Source: an uncultured Spirochaetaceae bacterium
GTDB lineage: Bacteria; Spirochaetota; Spirochaetia; Treponematales; Treponemataceae
NCBI GenBank assembly: GCA_902778325.1
Contig: CACYWZ010000002.1
Coordinates: 1 to 64,000 of the forward strand
Length of the DNA stretch: 64,000 nucleotides
Reading direction: 5' to 3'
The translations under genes and the position numbers were made by a program. Below, in pieces: positions 35,351 through 43,990 of the stretch. The notes under the pieces were generated by a model. It saw nothing but the letters and a program-made list of their open reading frames with translations, made no database searches and had not been told where the DNA came from. Within the stretch, counting starts at the first letter, position 1, and each line of letters opens with the position of its first letter.

Positions 35351-35920
35351 TCAATGCTCGTACGTTCGAAGGATATTCTCGGCTGTCTGAATGCGCGACT
35401 GCCTCAAGTCCATCGACTGTTTTTCAATGTAGCGATGAGCCTGAGCCTCCGTCATCCGAAGAACTTGCACAAGAACAAGTTTCGCTCTGTCGATAACACG
35501 GATTTCCTGAATCTGCTGCTGAAGGCGCTTGTTCTGGTCTTCAATAAACAAAATGCGCCGACGGCTTGCGTCAAGAAGTTTGGCCGCCTGATAGAAAAAC
35601 TCAGGGCTAATCGGCTTTGGAAGCACAAAAACACCCGCGTCCTCGGCATCTGCGTTTTCATCGAACAAGCGGCTTTCGTCCACGATGAGAATAATTCCCG
35701 CCGAAGTGTGTTCCGCCGCATGCAACGACAAATCCGTTCCGAACTCATCTGGCAAAGGCGTGTCGATTATAATCAAATCGAACTCGCTTTCTGTCATATA
35801 TCTTCTTGCCTCCGCGCCGCTTTGTGCCGCAACTATTCGCGAAAAAGAGCGGGAACGCAGAAGGCTTGAAATGATTTGCATAGTTCCAGAGGTGTTTGAA
35901 GCAATTAGCACACTGTCCAT
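35351..35920 (-). CDS. ANTAR-domain response regulator
   Basis: The 189-residue regulator has an N-terminal receiver-like domain (LIASNTSGT, LIIIDTPLPDEFG with a candidate phosphoacceptor Asp), a short coiled region (RLQQQIQEIRVIDRAKLVLV) and a C-terminal ANTAR domain (MTEAQAHRYIEKQSMDLRQS). ANTAR proteins bind paired RNA stem-loops and prevent termination. It lies 12 bp after the glutamine synthetase gene, an arrangement known in nitrogen-regulated operons. The first acidic residues of the receiver are replaced (Ala-Ser), so phosphorylation is uncertain. Confidence 0.9.
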   Translation of the reverse strand: MDSVLIASNTSGTMQIISSLLRSRSFSRIVAAQSGAEARRYMTESEFDLIIIDTPLPDEFGTDLSLHAAEHTSAGIILIVDESRLFDENADAEDAGVFVLPKPISPEFFYQAAKLLDASRRRILFIEDQNKRLQQQIQEIRVIDRAKLVLVQVLRMTEAQAHRYIEKQSMDLRQSRIQTAENILRTYEH

Positions 35921-35932
35921 TTTGCTTTCACC

Positions 35933-37189
35933 TTAAACGGTTCCGAACTCAGGCTCTTCCGCATCTGTTTCGGTGTACGCCTTGACAATCGCGTCTCCAA
36001 GCACTGAGCGAACGAACTTGCTCTTTGCGGCAACCTTTCGGGCAGCTTCGAGTGTCGAAGGCAATGTGCCGAATGTCCATGACGCTTCTGAGCGAAGGTC
36101 TTCTGCTGCCGGGATAATCGATTCTTTGTTCTCGATTCCCTCAAGTCCCGCGCGCAAGAGAAGCGTGATTGCAAGATAAGGATTGCAACTTGGGTCAGCG
36201 GCTCTGACTTCGATATGCTCTTCCTCGCCTGCTGGGAACGGGATTCTGATTAGTTGTCCGATGTGGTTTTGGCGCGTCCAGCTCACAGAAAGAGGAGCGT
36301 CGTTGTGTCCAAGTCGCTTGTAGCTTGACGGAAGCGGATTGAGGAACGCCGCAATTTCAACGACTCTGTTGAGGACTCCCGCAACGAACGCGCCGCCAGT
36401 TTCAGAAAGTGTGCCGCCTTCAAAGAGGTTTTTGCCGTCTTTTTTAATCGCAAGGTTCACATAGAAGCCGCTTCCGATTGCGTCCTCAACCGGCATTGGA
36501 AGGAATGACGCGAAAAGCCCGCTGTTTGCCGCAACAGTGCGAACGACTGTCTTGAATGTGTTCACATTGTCAGCAGCATCGACACCGCAAGCAGAGCGGA
36601 AGTCAACTTCGTGCTGCCCGGGGCCTGCTTCATGGTAACTTCTCAAAGGCTCGATTCCCATCTTTGAAAGCGTCAAACAAATTTCGCGACGAATGTTCTC
36701 GCCTGCATCAAGAGGCGCCAAATCGCAATAGCCTGCAAAATCGTGTGGCTCGCGTGTCGCTCTTCCGTCCAAATCGCGCTTGAACAAATAAAACTCGCAT
36801 TTCGTTCCAAAAAGACACTCATATCCCGCTTTCTCTGCGTCCTTGACGGCGTTTGCAAGCATTGAGCGGGTGTCGCCCTCAAACAAAGAGCCATCAGGAT
36901 AGCGGATATTGCAGAAAAAGCGCACGACGCGCCCCTGCTGCGGACGCCACGGCAAAACACAAAGCGTATTTGGGTCAGGAACGACGAACAAATCGCTGTA
37001 TGTCATGTTCAGAAAGCCTTCTGACAAACTTGCGTCAAACGGTATTCCAGTCTTGAATGCCTGAGGCAGCTCAACCGGCTGTATGTTCAATGAGCGGATA
37101 CGACCGAATATATCAGTGAAAAACAACTTTATAAAGCGCACATCATTGTCTTTGACGTACTGCAAAACTTCGTTCTGTGTGTATTCCAT
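35933..37189 (-). CDS. glnA: Glutamine synthetase type I family, altered active site
   Basis: The 418-residue protein follows the type I order: FDASLSEGF (catalytic Asp52), GTKCEF (Glu132), EAGPGQHEVDF (Glu187, Glu194), SSYKRL and EVRAADPS. Two positions stand out. The metal-binding histidine of GSGMH is Tyr243 (GSGFYVN), and the flap glutamate of YEAP is Asp297 (HNDAP). Its ordinary reaction would be glutamate plus ammonia to glutamine, but the changes leave open a different amine substrate or weak activity. AGGAGG precedes ATG. It is shorter than the standard 440-470 residues and forms an operon with the ANTAR gene. Confidence 0.85.
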   Translation of the reverse strand: MEYTQNEVLQYVKDNDVRFIKLFFTDIFGRIRSLNIQPVELPQAFKTGIPFDASLSEGFLNMTYSDLFVVPDPNTLCVLPWRPQQGRVVRFFCNIRYPDGSLFEGDTRSMLANAVKDAEKAGYECLFGTKCEFYLFKRDLDGRATREPHDFAGYCDLAPLDAGENIRREICLTLSKMGIEPLRSYHEAGPGQHEVDFRSACGVDAADNVNTFKTVVRTVAANSGLFASFLPMPVEDAIGSGFYVNLAIKKDGKNLFEGGTLSETGGAFVAGVLNRVVEIAAFLNPLPSSYKRLGHNDAPLSVSWTRQNHIGQLIRIPFPAGEEEHIEVRAADPSCNPYLAITLLLRAGLEGIENKESIIPAAEDLRSEASWTFGTLPSTLEAARKVAAKSKFVRSVLGDAIVKAYTETDAEEPEFGTV

Positions 37190-37215
37190 AATTATCCTCC
37201 TAAAGCTTATGGTTT

Positions 37216-37251
37216 ATGGCAATTTTGACAGCATTTTCATCAAAATTCCAT
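37216..37251 (-). promoter_or_regulatory. Stem-loop in the glnA leader
   Basis: ATGG..ATTTTGA pairs with TCAAAAT..CCAT around an 11-nt loop, 27-62 bp upstream of the glnA start. It is not followed by a T-run on the minus strand. It could be a target of the ANTAR protein encoded downstream or simply the end of glmS mRNA. Confidence 0.4.
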
Positions 37252-37276
37252 CACTAACGCTATTTTTTTCACTGTT

Positions 37277-39208
37277 TTACTCAACAGTTACCGATTTTGC
37301 AAGGTTTCGAGGCTTATCAGGGTCATTTCCGCGCAAAACAGAGCAATAATATGCAAAAAGCTGCGCTGGAACAACAGAAAGAAGAGGTGCAAACGCGTCA
37401 TCAACGTCCGGAATCGAAACATAATCAGCGCAAGAAGCAAAATATCCTGTTTTATCCTGCGTTATTACCATTGTTGCAGCACCACGAGATTTCACCTCAA
37501 CAATGTTGCTTGCGATTTTGTCAAAAAGAGAGCGCTGGGTTGCAACAGCGACAACAAGTGTTGACGGGTCAACGAGCGCAATAGGGCCGTGCTTGAGTTC
37601 GCCTGCCGCAAAAGATTCGCTGTGCATGTAGCTGACTTCTTTCAACTTCAATGCACATTCCATGCAGATTGCGCTGTCAAACTGTCGACCGATATAGAAA
37701 ATCTTTTCTTTGTTGAACTGCTCTGATGCCAATTTCTGAATTGATTGCTGATTCTTCAAGATTTCCTCGATTTTTGAAGGAATCGACTCAAGCTCAGAAA
37801 GAGCCTTAAGATAAGCGTCCCCTGTCAATGTTCCGCGCACATTTCCGCTCTTTAGCGCCAAAAGATACATGCACATTACTTGAGCCGTGAACGCCTTTGT
37901 TGAGGCAACAGCGATTTCAGGACCTGCCCAAGTGTAAACAACATCATCTGCTTCACGCGAAATTGTTGAGCCGACGCAATTTGTAACAGCCACGACACGC
38001 GAGCCGTTTTCTTTTGCAAGACGAAGAGCGGCCAATGTATCTGCGGTTTCGCCTGACTGGCTAATCACAATAAACAAGTCATTCGGATACATAACGGGGT
38101 TTCGATAGCGGAACTCGCTTGCAACATCGACTTCAACAGGCAAGCGCGCAAATTTTTCAAACACATATTTTGCAACTTGTCCTGCATAACTTGCTGTTCC
38201 ACAAGCAGCAATAACAACACGTCCAACATTTTTCCAGAACTCAGGATTCTGCATTTCTTCAAAATTGATATCTACAGGGCGTCCGTTCTCATCACGCACA
38301 AGACGTGAGTTCATCGTGTCATTAAGAGCCTTTGGCTGCTCGTGGATTTCTTTCATCATATAGTGAGCATAGCCGTCTTTCTTTGCGGCAGATACGTCCC
38401 AGTCAACGTGGAACGGCTCTCGAATAATCTTCTCGCCGTTCATATTGAACAAATCAACATGGTCAGAATAAAGAACAGCCAATTCTTTTTGCTCAAGGAA
38501 ATGCACAAGCCTTGTGCGGTCAATAATCGCAGGAACATCGCTTGCGATAAAGTTTTCGCCCTCGCCAATGCCGACAACAAGCGGGCAATCTTTTCTCGCC
38601 GCAACAATTCTGTCTGGGAAATCACGGCAAATCACGCCAAGAGCATAAGAGCCTTCGAGTTTTTCAAGCGACTGTCTTACAGCCTGAAAAATATCATGTG
38701 ATTTTTCATAAAAATAATTCGTCAGATGAGCAACAACTTCTGTATCAGTCTGGCTTCTAAAAACAACGCCCTGACTTTGAAGCCAAGAGCGAAGACGAGC
38801 ATAGTTTTCTATAATTCCATTATGAACAACTGCAATCGAACCGCTTTCGTTTATGTGCGGATGAGCATTTGTATCGTTTGGCTCTCCATGAGTCGCCCAT
38901 CTTGTGTGTCCAATACCAGCGCAACCAGGAAGAGCCGCTGCTGTTTTTTCAACCGCTGCTTTGAAAGCTTCATCATTTTCTTTTTCCGCCTGAGCAGAGT
39001 CCTTTGCTGATGACTGCTTTATCGTTTCATCGATAATTCTTTCAACAAGAAATTTTAGAGCGCCTTTTGTTTTTCGAACAACAATATCTTCTCCTGAAAG
39101 AACAGCAATTCCAGCGCTATCATAACCGCGATATTCAAGTTTTTTGAGAGCGTCCACCAAAATCGGTGTTGCATTTTTACTTCCGATGTAGCCAACAATT
39201 CCGCACAT
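37277..39208 (-). CDS. glmS: Glutamine-fructose-6-phosphate aminotransferase
   Basis: The enzyme makes glucosamine-6-phosphate for cell wall precursors. It has an N-terminal Cys2 glutaminase (MCGIVGYIG, GHTRWATHGEP) and two SIS domains (SQSGETADTLAAL, the ASTKAFT region), ending in the family motif PDKPRNLAKSVTVE. At 643 residues it is about 35 longer than usual; an extra charged segment lies before GHTRWATHG at about 77-100. No ribozyme-like leader is visible in the 32-bp gap upstream. It precedes glnA on the same strand, two glutamine-linked functions side by side. Confidence 0.96.
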   Translation of the reverse strand: MCGIVGYIGSKNATPILVDALKKLEYRGYDSAGIAVLSGEDIVVRKTKGALKFLVERIIDETIKQSSAKDSAQAEKENDEAFKAAVEKTAAALPGCAGIGHTRWATHGEPNDTNAHPHINESGSIAVVHNGIIENYARLRSWLQSQGVVFRSQTDTEVVAHLTNYFYEKSHDIFQAVRQSLEKLEGSYALGVICRDFPDRIVAARKDCPLVVGIGEGENFIASDVPAIIDRTRLVHFLEQKELAVLYSDHVDLFNMNGEKIIREPFHVDWDVSAAKKDGYAHYMMKEIHEQPKALNDTMNSRLVRDENGRPVDINFEEMQNPEFWKNVGRVVIAACGTASYAGQVAKYVFEKFARLPVEVDVASEFRYRNPVMYPNDLFIVISQSGETADTLAALRLAKENGSRVVAVTNCVGSTISREADDVVYTWAGPEIAVASTKAFTAQVMCMYLLALKSGNVRGTLTGDAYLKALSELESIPSKIEEILKNQQSIQKLASEQFNKEKIFYIGRQFDSAICMECALKLKEVSYMHSESFAAGELKHGPIALVDPSTLVVAVATQRSLFDKIASNIVEVKSRGAATMVITQDKTGYFASCADYVSIPDVDDAFAPLLSVVPAQLFAYYCSVLRGNDPDKPRNLAKSVTVE

Positions 39209-39240
39209 ATTTTTACCCCTGCAAATAAATAAAAATCATT

Positions 39241-40443
39241 TTATAGTATTGAACGTAAACACGCAACAATTTCGCTATCATAAATATCACCCTTTTTTTC
39301 AAGTTCCAAGATAGCACTTTCCTTGTCACGAATCTCGCGATAAAGCCTTAAACTGACGATAGACACATAACTTTCACAAACACGAATTATGCGCGAGACA
39401 AGCGGGATTTTTTCTCCAGAAATTCCTTCTGGATATCCAGAGCCATCCATATTTTCATGGTGTTTTCTTGCGGCGTCCAAAAAGATATCTTTGTATTCCG
39501 AAGGCACAAAAGAAAAATACTCACAAGATTTTTCAACATGGCTTTTTATCAGTTGCTTTTCATCATCACCAAAGCTCTTTGAGCAAAGCAATTCTTTTGG
39601 AAACGAAAGAAATCCTGCATCAAAAACAAGAGCTGCACAATAAAAAATCACTGCCTTCTCACCAGTAATGCCAAGAGAAAAAGCAATTTTATATACAAGT
39701 TCTGCAACATTCCGAGAATGATTTTTCCTTCCAGTTATCTCATCAATTTTATCACCAAGCGTTTCACATTCTTCAACCAAAGTCAAAAGAGAAGACCTCA
39801 TTTTATTTGAAAACGCATAAACATCGACAATTCTGCCACTTCCTTTTTGCAAAAGCCGCGCTTTTTTTGCTGATTGAATTGTAAGAATTAAAATCACAAA
39901 CAAAAAAGTCAAAACAAGCAAAACCGTCAAACAAAGAATAGCCAACGCAAAAGCGCCTTCTTTTTTTTGTCCTGAAACTTTCCCGACAAAACTAGAAATA
40001 AGGCGCTCAAAAGCATTTTCTTGCACAGAGCGCCCGCTATAAGCAATCTGAACATCATGCCCCAAATTATGAGCGCGCACAGTTTTCATAATCAACTCGT
40101 TTATACGAGCGCTCTCAACCTGCGGATACTGAAAAAGTTTTGATTCAACATCTTCAAGAGCAACATATTCTTTGTCTTGTGCAATTTTTTGCAGATATGA
40201 AAAATAAATAGGTTCAGCAAGAAGAAGAACATTTACAGGAATAAAATCGCTCGTGCTATTCAAAGCAAGCGCACGGTTTATTTCCTCATACGCCTCTTTA
40301 TATTGCCGCATCGTAAACCGCTCATTTGCACGAATAAGGATTTTTTCTGTTCTTGAAAGCCTGACAGCACAACTCGCAAAAATCAATCCTGCGATTATCA
40401 CTGGAATAATAAAAAGAATTGCCGTTTTCTTTATTCTGTTCAT
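39241..40443 (-). CDS. Membrane protein with a degenerate HD-GYP domain
   Basis: This 400-residue protein has an N-terminal membrane helix (8-26), an extracytoplasmic region, a second helix (about 166-190) and a cytoplasmic HD-GYP-like domain. The GYP part is kept (HHENMDGSGYPEGISGEKIP), but the HD motif LLHDIGK reads LVFDAGF, losing the His and Lys needed for cyclic-di-GMP hydrolysis. It may bind rather than cleave the nucleotide. A lipobox-like Cys (FASC) near residue 25 is an alternative to a signal anchor. It starts 3 bp after the peptidase stop. Confidence 0.85.
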   Translation of the reverse strand: MNRIKKTAILFIIPVIIAGLIFASCAVRLSRTEKILIRANERFTMRQYKEAYEEINRALALNSTSDFIPVNVLLLAEPIYFSYLQKIAQDKEYVALEDVESKLFQYPQVESARINELIMKTVRAHNLGHDVQIAYSGRSVQENAFERLISSFVGKVSGQKKEGAFALAILCLTVLLVLTFLFVILILTIQSAKKARLLQKGSGRIVDVYAFSNKMRSSLLTLVEECETLGDKIDEITGRKNHSRNVAELVYKIAFSLGITGEKAVIFYCAALVFDAGFLSFPKELLCSKSFGDDEKQLIKSHVEKSCEYFSFVPSEYKDIFLDAARKHHENMDGSGYPEGISGEKIPLVSRIIRVCESYVSIVSLRLYREIRDKESAILELEKKGDIYDSEIVACLRSIL

Positions 40444-40446
40444 TTT

Positions 40447-42045
40447 TTACTCCACAAAAAGTTCCCAGACCTCATCAGACTTTCCTCCTGTGCTTATCGT
40501 AACACAAGCCTTTGAAGAAGTTATCTTTCCAACTTTTACAAGCGTCATTCCATAAGGGCGAATCTCAAACCGCGAAGAAGGCGAAAAGAGCGTACAACCA
40601 GAATAACTATAATATCCGTGCTCAACGTATTCTGTATTTTTCGGGAGGTCTTTTTCCAAATTCCACAAATCAATTGACTTGAACGGATATTTTCCTGAAA
40701 CACTATTTTTATGTGAAAATTGAGCAGATTTCAGAACACACGCTTTTGCATACAAAAGCAAAAGTTCTCGAGCAGAATAAGAAGAAGTTGAAATAGAATT
40801 TACTGCCGATAATGCACACTCAAAGCCTGAAAGAGAGTTTTTCGCCATACAAGACAACAGTTTTATCCCGCCAAAATTCCTAACAAGCCAAGAGCCAAAA
40901 GCATAATTTGATGCATACGACAAAATATCATAATAGCCATCAGCGCTTTCACGATATTCAAGTCCGATTTCTGCATACCGCGCTTCAAAAAAAGGAAGCC
41001 TCGCCTCAGGACTATCACTGTCAGAAAGCCCGATAGCACCTTGAAGCGCATCTTCACAAAGCATAGACATCATTTCCTCATGAGATGCTGAAGTTGAAAT
41101 CCCTTGCGAAATCGTTTTCACGCCATAACTCACCATATGCTGAAACTCATGAGCCAACGTCGAAACCGCAACAAGAGGCTTTTCTTCTGCAAATGATGCA
41201 TCAAGATAAATATATTTTCCTTCGTTCGATGCACAAAGCATCTCGTTTTCATAAGCATATCCCTGAACCGAAAGCCTCTGTGCGCTCGCAAAATAATCAC
41301 GAGAATGAAAATAGCCCATAACACCGTCTTTCGCAGAAAAATCGCCACCGCCAATATCATAAACAACAATATTGACTTTTTTTTCGGTCATAGGAGATTT
41401 TTCCCAGCCTTGAAAAGACGAATACCACGAATAATACTCATCACTTTCATGCCCAAAGATTTCTCGAACTTTCGGACATATTTCATCAAATTTTTTTGCC
41501 AGAAACTCTGCTGTTTCCTGAGAAAAATCATCGTCTAAAGCCCAAACAAGACAATTTTCTCCAATAGCACGAAGAAGAGCAGATTTTTTCTCATACGAAG
41601 AAAGAGAAGACGACGAATCAACAAAAATATCTTTTCTGCTCTTTCCTTTTTCAAGCACCCTGTCAACTTCAGGAACATAAACAGACTTTTCTTTAGAAGA
41701 AACAGAAACAGGCTTCAAAGCCGAAGCATTTATCATTGGAACACGCACACTAGACGAGCCAAAACTATATCCGTTGCTGTCGTGCAAAGTCTGATTTTCA
41801 GAAACGAAAAGAGAAATGCCTTCTACACTTGAAACATAAGATGAAGCTGATGCAGGAACTACAACTTTGCTAGGATTTACTTTGACAAAATACAAAGTTT
41901 TTCCGCTAACATCCTCTCCAAAATAATCACGAAGGAATATTGTTTTTTGATTTCCTATTGTCCGAGGGAGTTTTTGAATTGATTTTGAAGATGTACAACT
42001 GCAAAGAACAAGAACAAGAGTGAAAATACAAATACTCGGACGCAT
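40447..42045 (-). CDS. Lipoprotein zinc metallopeptidase (M30 hyicolysin-like)
   Basis: This exported protein has 532 residues. A signal peptide ends in LVLCSC (lipobox at about 17). A zinc-binding HEFQHMVSYG and a downstream glutamate in SASHEEMMSM are arranged as in M30 hyicolysin-type and related gluzincins, with SRDYFASAQ and YIYLD strands before it. It probably degrades peptides at the cell surface. No good ribosome site precedes ATG 42045. It is followed at once by the HD-GYP-like gene. Confidence 0.8.
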   Translation of the reverse strand: MRPSICIFTLVLVLCSCTSSKSIQKLPRTIGNQKTIFLRDYFGEDVSGKTLYFVKVNPSKVVVPASASSYVSSVEGISLFVSENQTLHDSNGYSFGSSSVRVPMINASALKPVSVSSKEKSVYVPEVDRVLEKGKSRKDIFVDSSSSLSSYEKKSALLRAIGENCLVWALDDDFSQETAEFLAKKFDEICPKVREIFGHESDEYYSWYSSFQGWEKSPMTEKKVNIVVYDIGGGDFSAKDGVMGYFHSRDYFASAQRLSVQGYAYENEMLCASNEGKYIYLDASFAEEKPLVAVSTLAHEFQHMVSYGVKTISQGISTSASHEEMMSMLCEDALQGAIGLSDSDSPEARLPFFEARYAEIGLEYRESADGYYDILSYASNYAFGSWLVRNFGGIKLLSCMAKNSLSGFECALSAVNSISTSSYSARELLLLYAKACVLKSAQFSHKNSVSGKYPFKSIDLWNLEKDLPKNTEYVEHGYYSYSGCTLFSPSSRFEIRPYGMTLVKVGKITSSKACVTISTGGKSDEVWELFVE

Positions 42046-42077
42046 ATTTTTTATGATAGTGCATTTTCTCTAAAAAA

Positions 42078-42983
42078 TCATTGCTGATTTGCCCCGAAAA
42101 GCTCTTCAAGAACCTCATCTGCCGCAAACCTGATTTTTCTGGATATTTCCCCGCCAGAAATACGAGTCCTTTCGATAAAGCCAATATTGTAAAAACCAAG
42201 CGCATTTCCAGCAGAATGGCAAATAAAACCGCTTTTGTACGGTCCATTTTGAAGAACAATCTCAGGAACAAGTCCGATTCCAATTCCAAGTTGCGCCATT
42301 GCCATAATCGCCTCATTGCCCTCAGTTTCGGCAGCAATCGAAGGTCGCACGTTTCGGCTTTCAATCCATGAATCAAATCTCTTTCGCGCAAGCCCTGTTT
42401 TTGGCAATATCAAAGGAACCGAAGACACAATATCTTGAGGAGAGCCGTGAACAGTAACAAAAGGACCTCCAGATGAGGCAGCAAAAACAAGAGGACTGTG
42501 ACAAACACTTATGCTTTTCAATCCAGAAAGCCCCTCGTCAGGAATTGCCGCAACAGCAAGTTCCGCCTCGCCATTTCGAACACTATCGACAGCACTCGCA
42601 GGGTCTCCAGTTTGAACACTCAAATGAATTCCGGGATACTTTTCAGAAAGACGCTTCACAAATGACGGCAAAATCGAATAACACGCCGTAACAGACGCAT
42701 AAACGCGCAAAGTTCCCGAAAGGACATCGCTTTGCGAAAATGAATGCAAAATCTCATCGCGCTCGCAAAGACACTTGTCCGCGAAACGCACAAAAGCCGC
42801 GCCCGCTTGCGTCAACGAAGCTCCATGATTATCCCTCTCAAACAAAGCAACGCCAATTTCGCTTTCAAGCCTTGAAATCATACGACTTAAAGCCGACGGA
42901 CTTAAATTTATTTTTGCCGCCGCTTTTGCAAAATGGAGAGTTTTTGACAGCTCCGAAACCGCCTGAAGTTCAAAAAAATCCAT
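42078..42983 (-). CDS. LysR-family transcriptional regulator (IlvY-like)
   Basis: The regulator has 301 residues from ATG 42983; the frame extends ten codons further, but MDFFELQAVSELSKTLHFAKAA is the standard LysR N-terminus. The helix-turn-helix covers about 18-40 (AAAKINLSPSALSRMISRLE), followed by a substrate-binding fold. Its C-terminal pattern (GNEAIMAMAQLGIGIGLVP) is similar to IlvY. No ilvC lies in the window. Palindromic sites just upstream suggest it controls itself and perhaps the divergent YD-repeat gene. No clear ribosome site is visible. Confidence 0.88.
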   Translation of the reverse strand: MDFFELQAVSELSKTLHFAKAAAKINLSPSALSRMISRLESEIGVALFERDNHGASLTQAGAAFVRFADKCLCERDEILHSFSQSDVLSGTLRVYASVTACYSILPSFVKRLSEKYPGIHLSVQTGDPASAVDSVRNGEAELAVAAIPDEGLSGLKSISVCHSPLVFAASSGGPFVTVHGSPQDIVSSVPLILPKTGLARKRFDSWIESRNVRPSIAAETEGNEAIMAMAQLGIGIGLVPEIVLQNGPYKSGFICHSAGNALGFYNIGFIERTRISGGEISRKIRFAADEVLEELFGANQQ

Positions 42984-43010
42984 AACTGATTGAAAATATA
43001 TCACAAAATG

Positions 43011-43027
43011 CACTATAGCGCACTATA
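43011..43027. promoter_or_regulatory. Candidate LysR operator
   Basis: The direct repeat CACTATA-GCG-CACTATA contains the dyad TATAG-N4-CTATA, a LysR-type T-N11-A shape, 28 bp upstream of the regulator start and 62 bp before the divergent gene. Confidence 0.55.
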
Positions 43028-43088
43028 AAGAATATCGCTCAATATAACGCCTTCAAACGCCGATACTCAATAACACGGAGGGCTTGAT

Positions 43089-43919
43089 ATGAAAAAGCTT
43101 TTGACTGCCGCCTGCGCTTTGTCAACATTTTTCAGTGCATTTGCATTTGACAGCGAAACAGTAATACCAGCAGGGACGGTAAAATCCTATACAAAAACAA
43201 ACTATACAATATCTTCAAAGTTCGGTACTTTTTACCGCACTCCAGAAACAAAATACGTTCACACATACAACAATGCAGGACTAGAAGCAGAGCGAACAGA
43301 AACAACAGGAACAGACGTTTTGACCGACAGAATGACATTTCAATATGACATGTCGAATCTGCTTCTTTCAACGACGCTTTTCAACGCAGACGGCGTTCAG
43401 ACACAGCAGACAGCATACACTTATGACAGCGATGACAGAATAAGCACAATCGAAGTCACGAGCAAAGACGGAATCCTTATCTCAAAAACAGTCTTCAAAA
43501 TTGCTGACGGAAGAGAGGACAAATCAGATTATGACGGAGAAGGCGCGCTCGTAAAAAAGACAATCTCAGTGTTTGCAGACGACGGAAAGCCGACAGAAAT
43601 TTTTTCTTATAACGGAAACGGAAGTCTTGCCGAAAAAGAAACATACAGTTATGACGTTTCACGCAATTTGACCGAAATCACATATTTCGATGCGAACGAG
43701 AAAAAAGTGAAGCGCGAATCTTACCGCTACAAGAGCGGAGAGAACACAGCTTCAGAAATCCAAGTATTTGACAGCGCGGACACTCTTCTTGAGCGCCGCA
43801 TTCTTACTTACGATGAGAAGGGAAACATTACAAAAATATCAACATACACCGTTTCTCAAAAATTCGGTGAAACAGTTACAGAATTATCGGACATAGTGGA
43901 ATATTCGTTCCAATATTAA
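43089..43919 (+). CDS. Exported YD/RHS-like repeat protein
   Basis: This 276-residue exported protein has a signal peptide cleaved after FSAFA (about 20). Repeats of about 20 residues follow, with tyrosine-aspartate turns such as TYDSDDRIS, SYDVSRNLTEI and TYDEKGNITKIS, similar to YD (RHS) repeats but few in number. It is probably periplasmic or surface-located and may bind sugars. It is divergent from the LysR gene, whose operator-like site lies between, and ends at a strong terminator. Confidence 0.72.
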   Translation: MKKLLTAACALSTFFSAFAFDSETVIPAGTVKSYTKTNYTISSKFGTFYRTPETKYVHTYNNAGLEAERTETTGTDVLTDRMTFQYDMSNLLLSTTLFNADGVQTQQTAYTYDSDDRISTIEVTSKDGILISKTVFKIADGREDKSDYDGEGALVKKTISVFADDGKPTEIFSYNGNGSLAEKETYSYDVSRNLTEITYFDANEKKVKRESYRYKSGENTASEIQVFDSADTLLERRILTYDEKGNITKISTYTVSQKFGETVTELSDIVEYSFQY

Positions 43920-43948
43920 ACACCATTACAAAAACTCCCCACATCCTA

Positions 43949-43990
43949 GCCCCTCGAAAGGACTGATCATCTTTTCGGGGGACTTTTTTT
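43949..43990 (+). terminator. Intrinsic terminator between convergent genes
   Basis: CCCCTCGAAAG / CTTTTCGGGGG with a 10-nt loop and T7. Its T-run overlaps the stop codon of the opposite methyltransferase gene. Confidence 0.85.

Noticed and set aside
39209..39240. glmS ribozyme upstream of glmS
   Set aside because: Only 32 bp separate glmS from the next gene and no ribozyme-like structure is visible.
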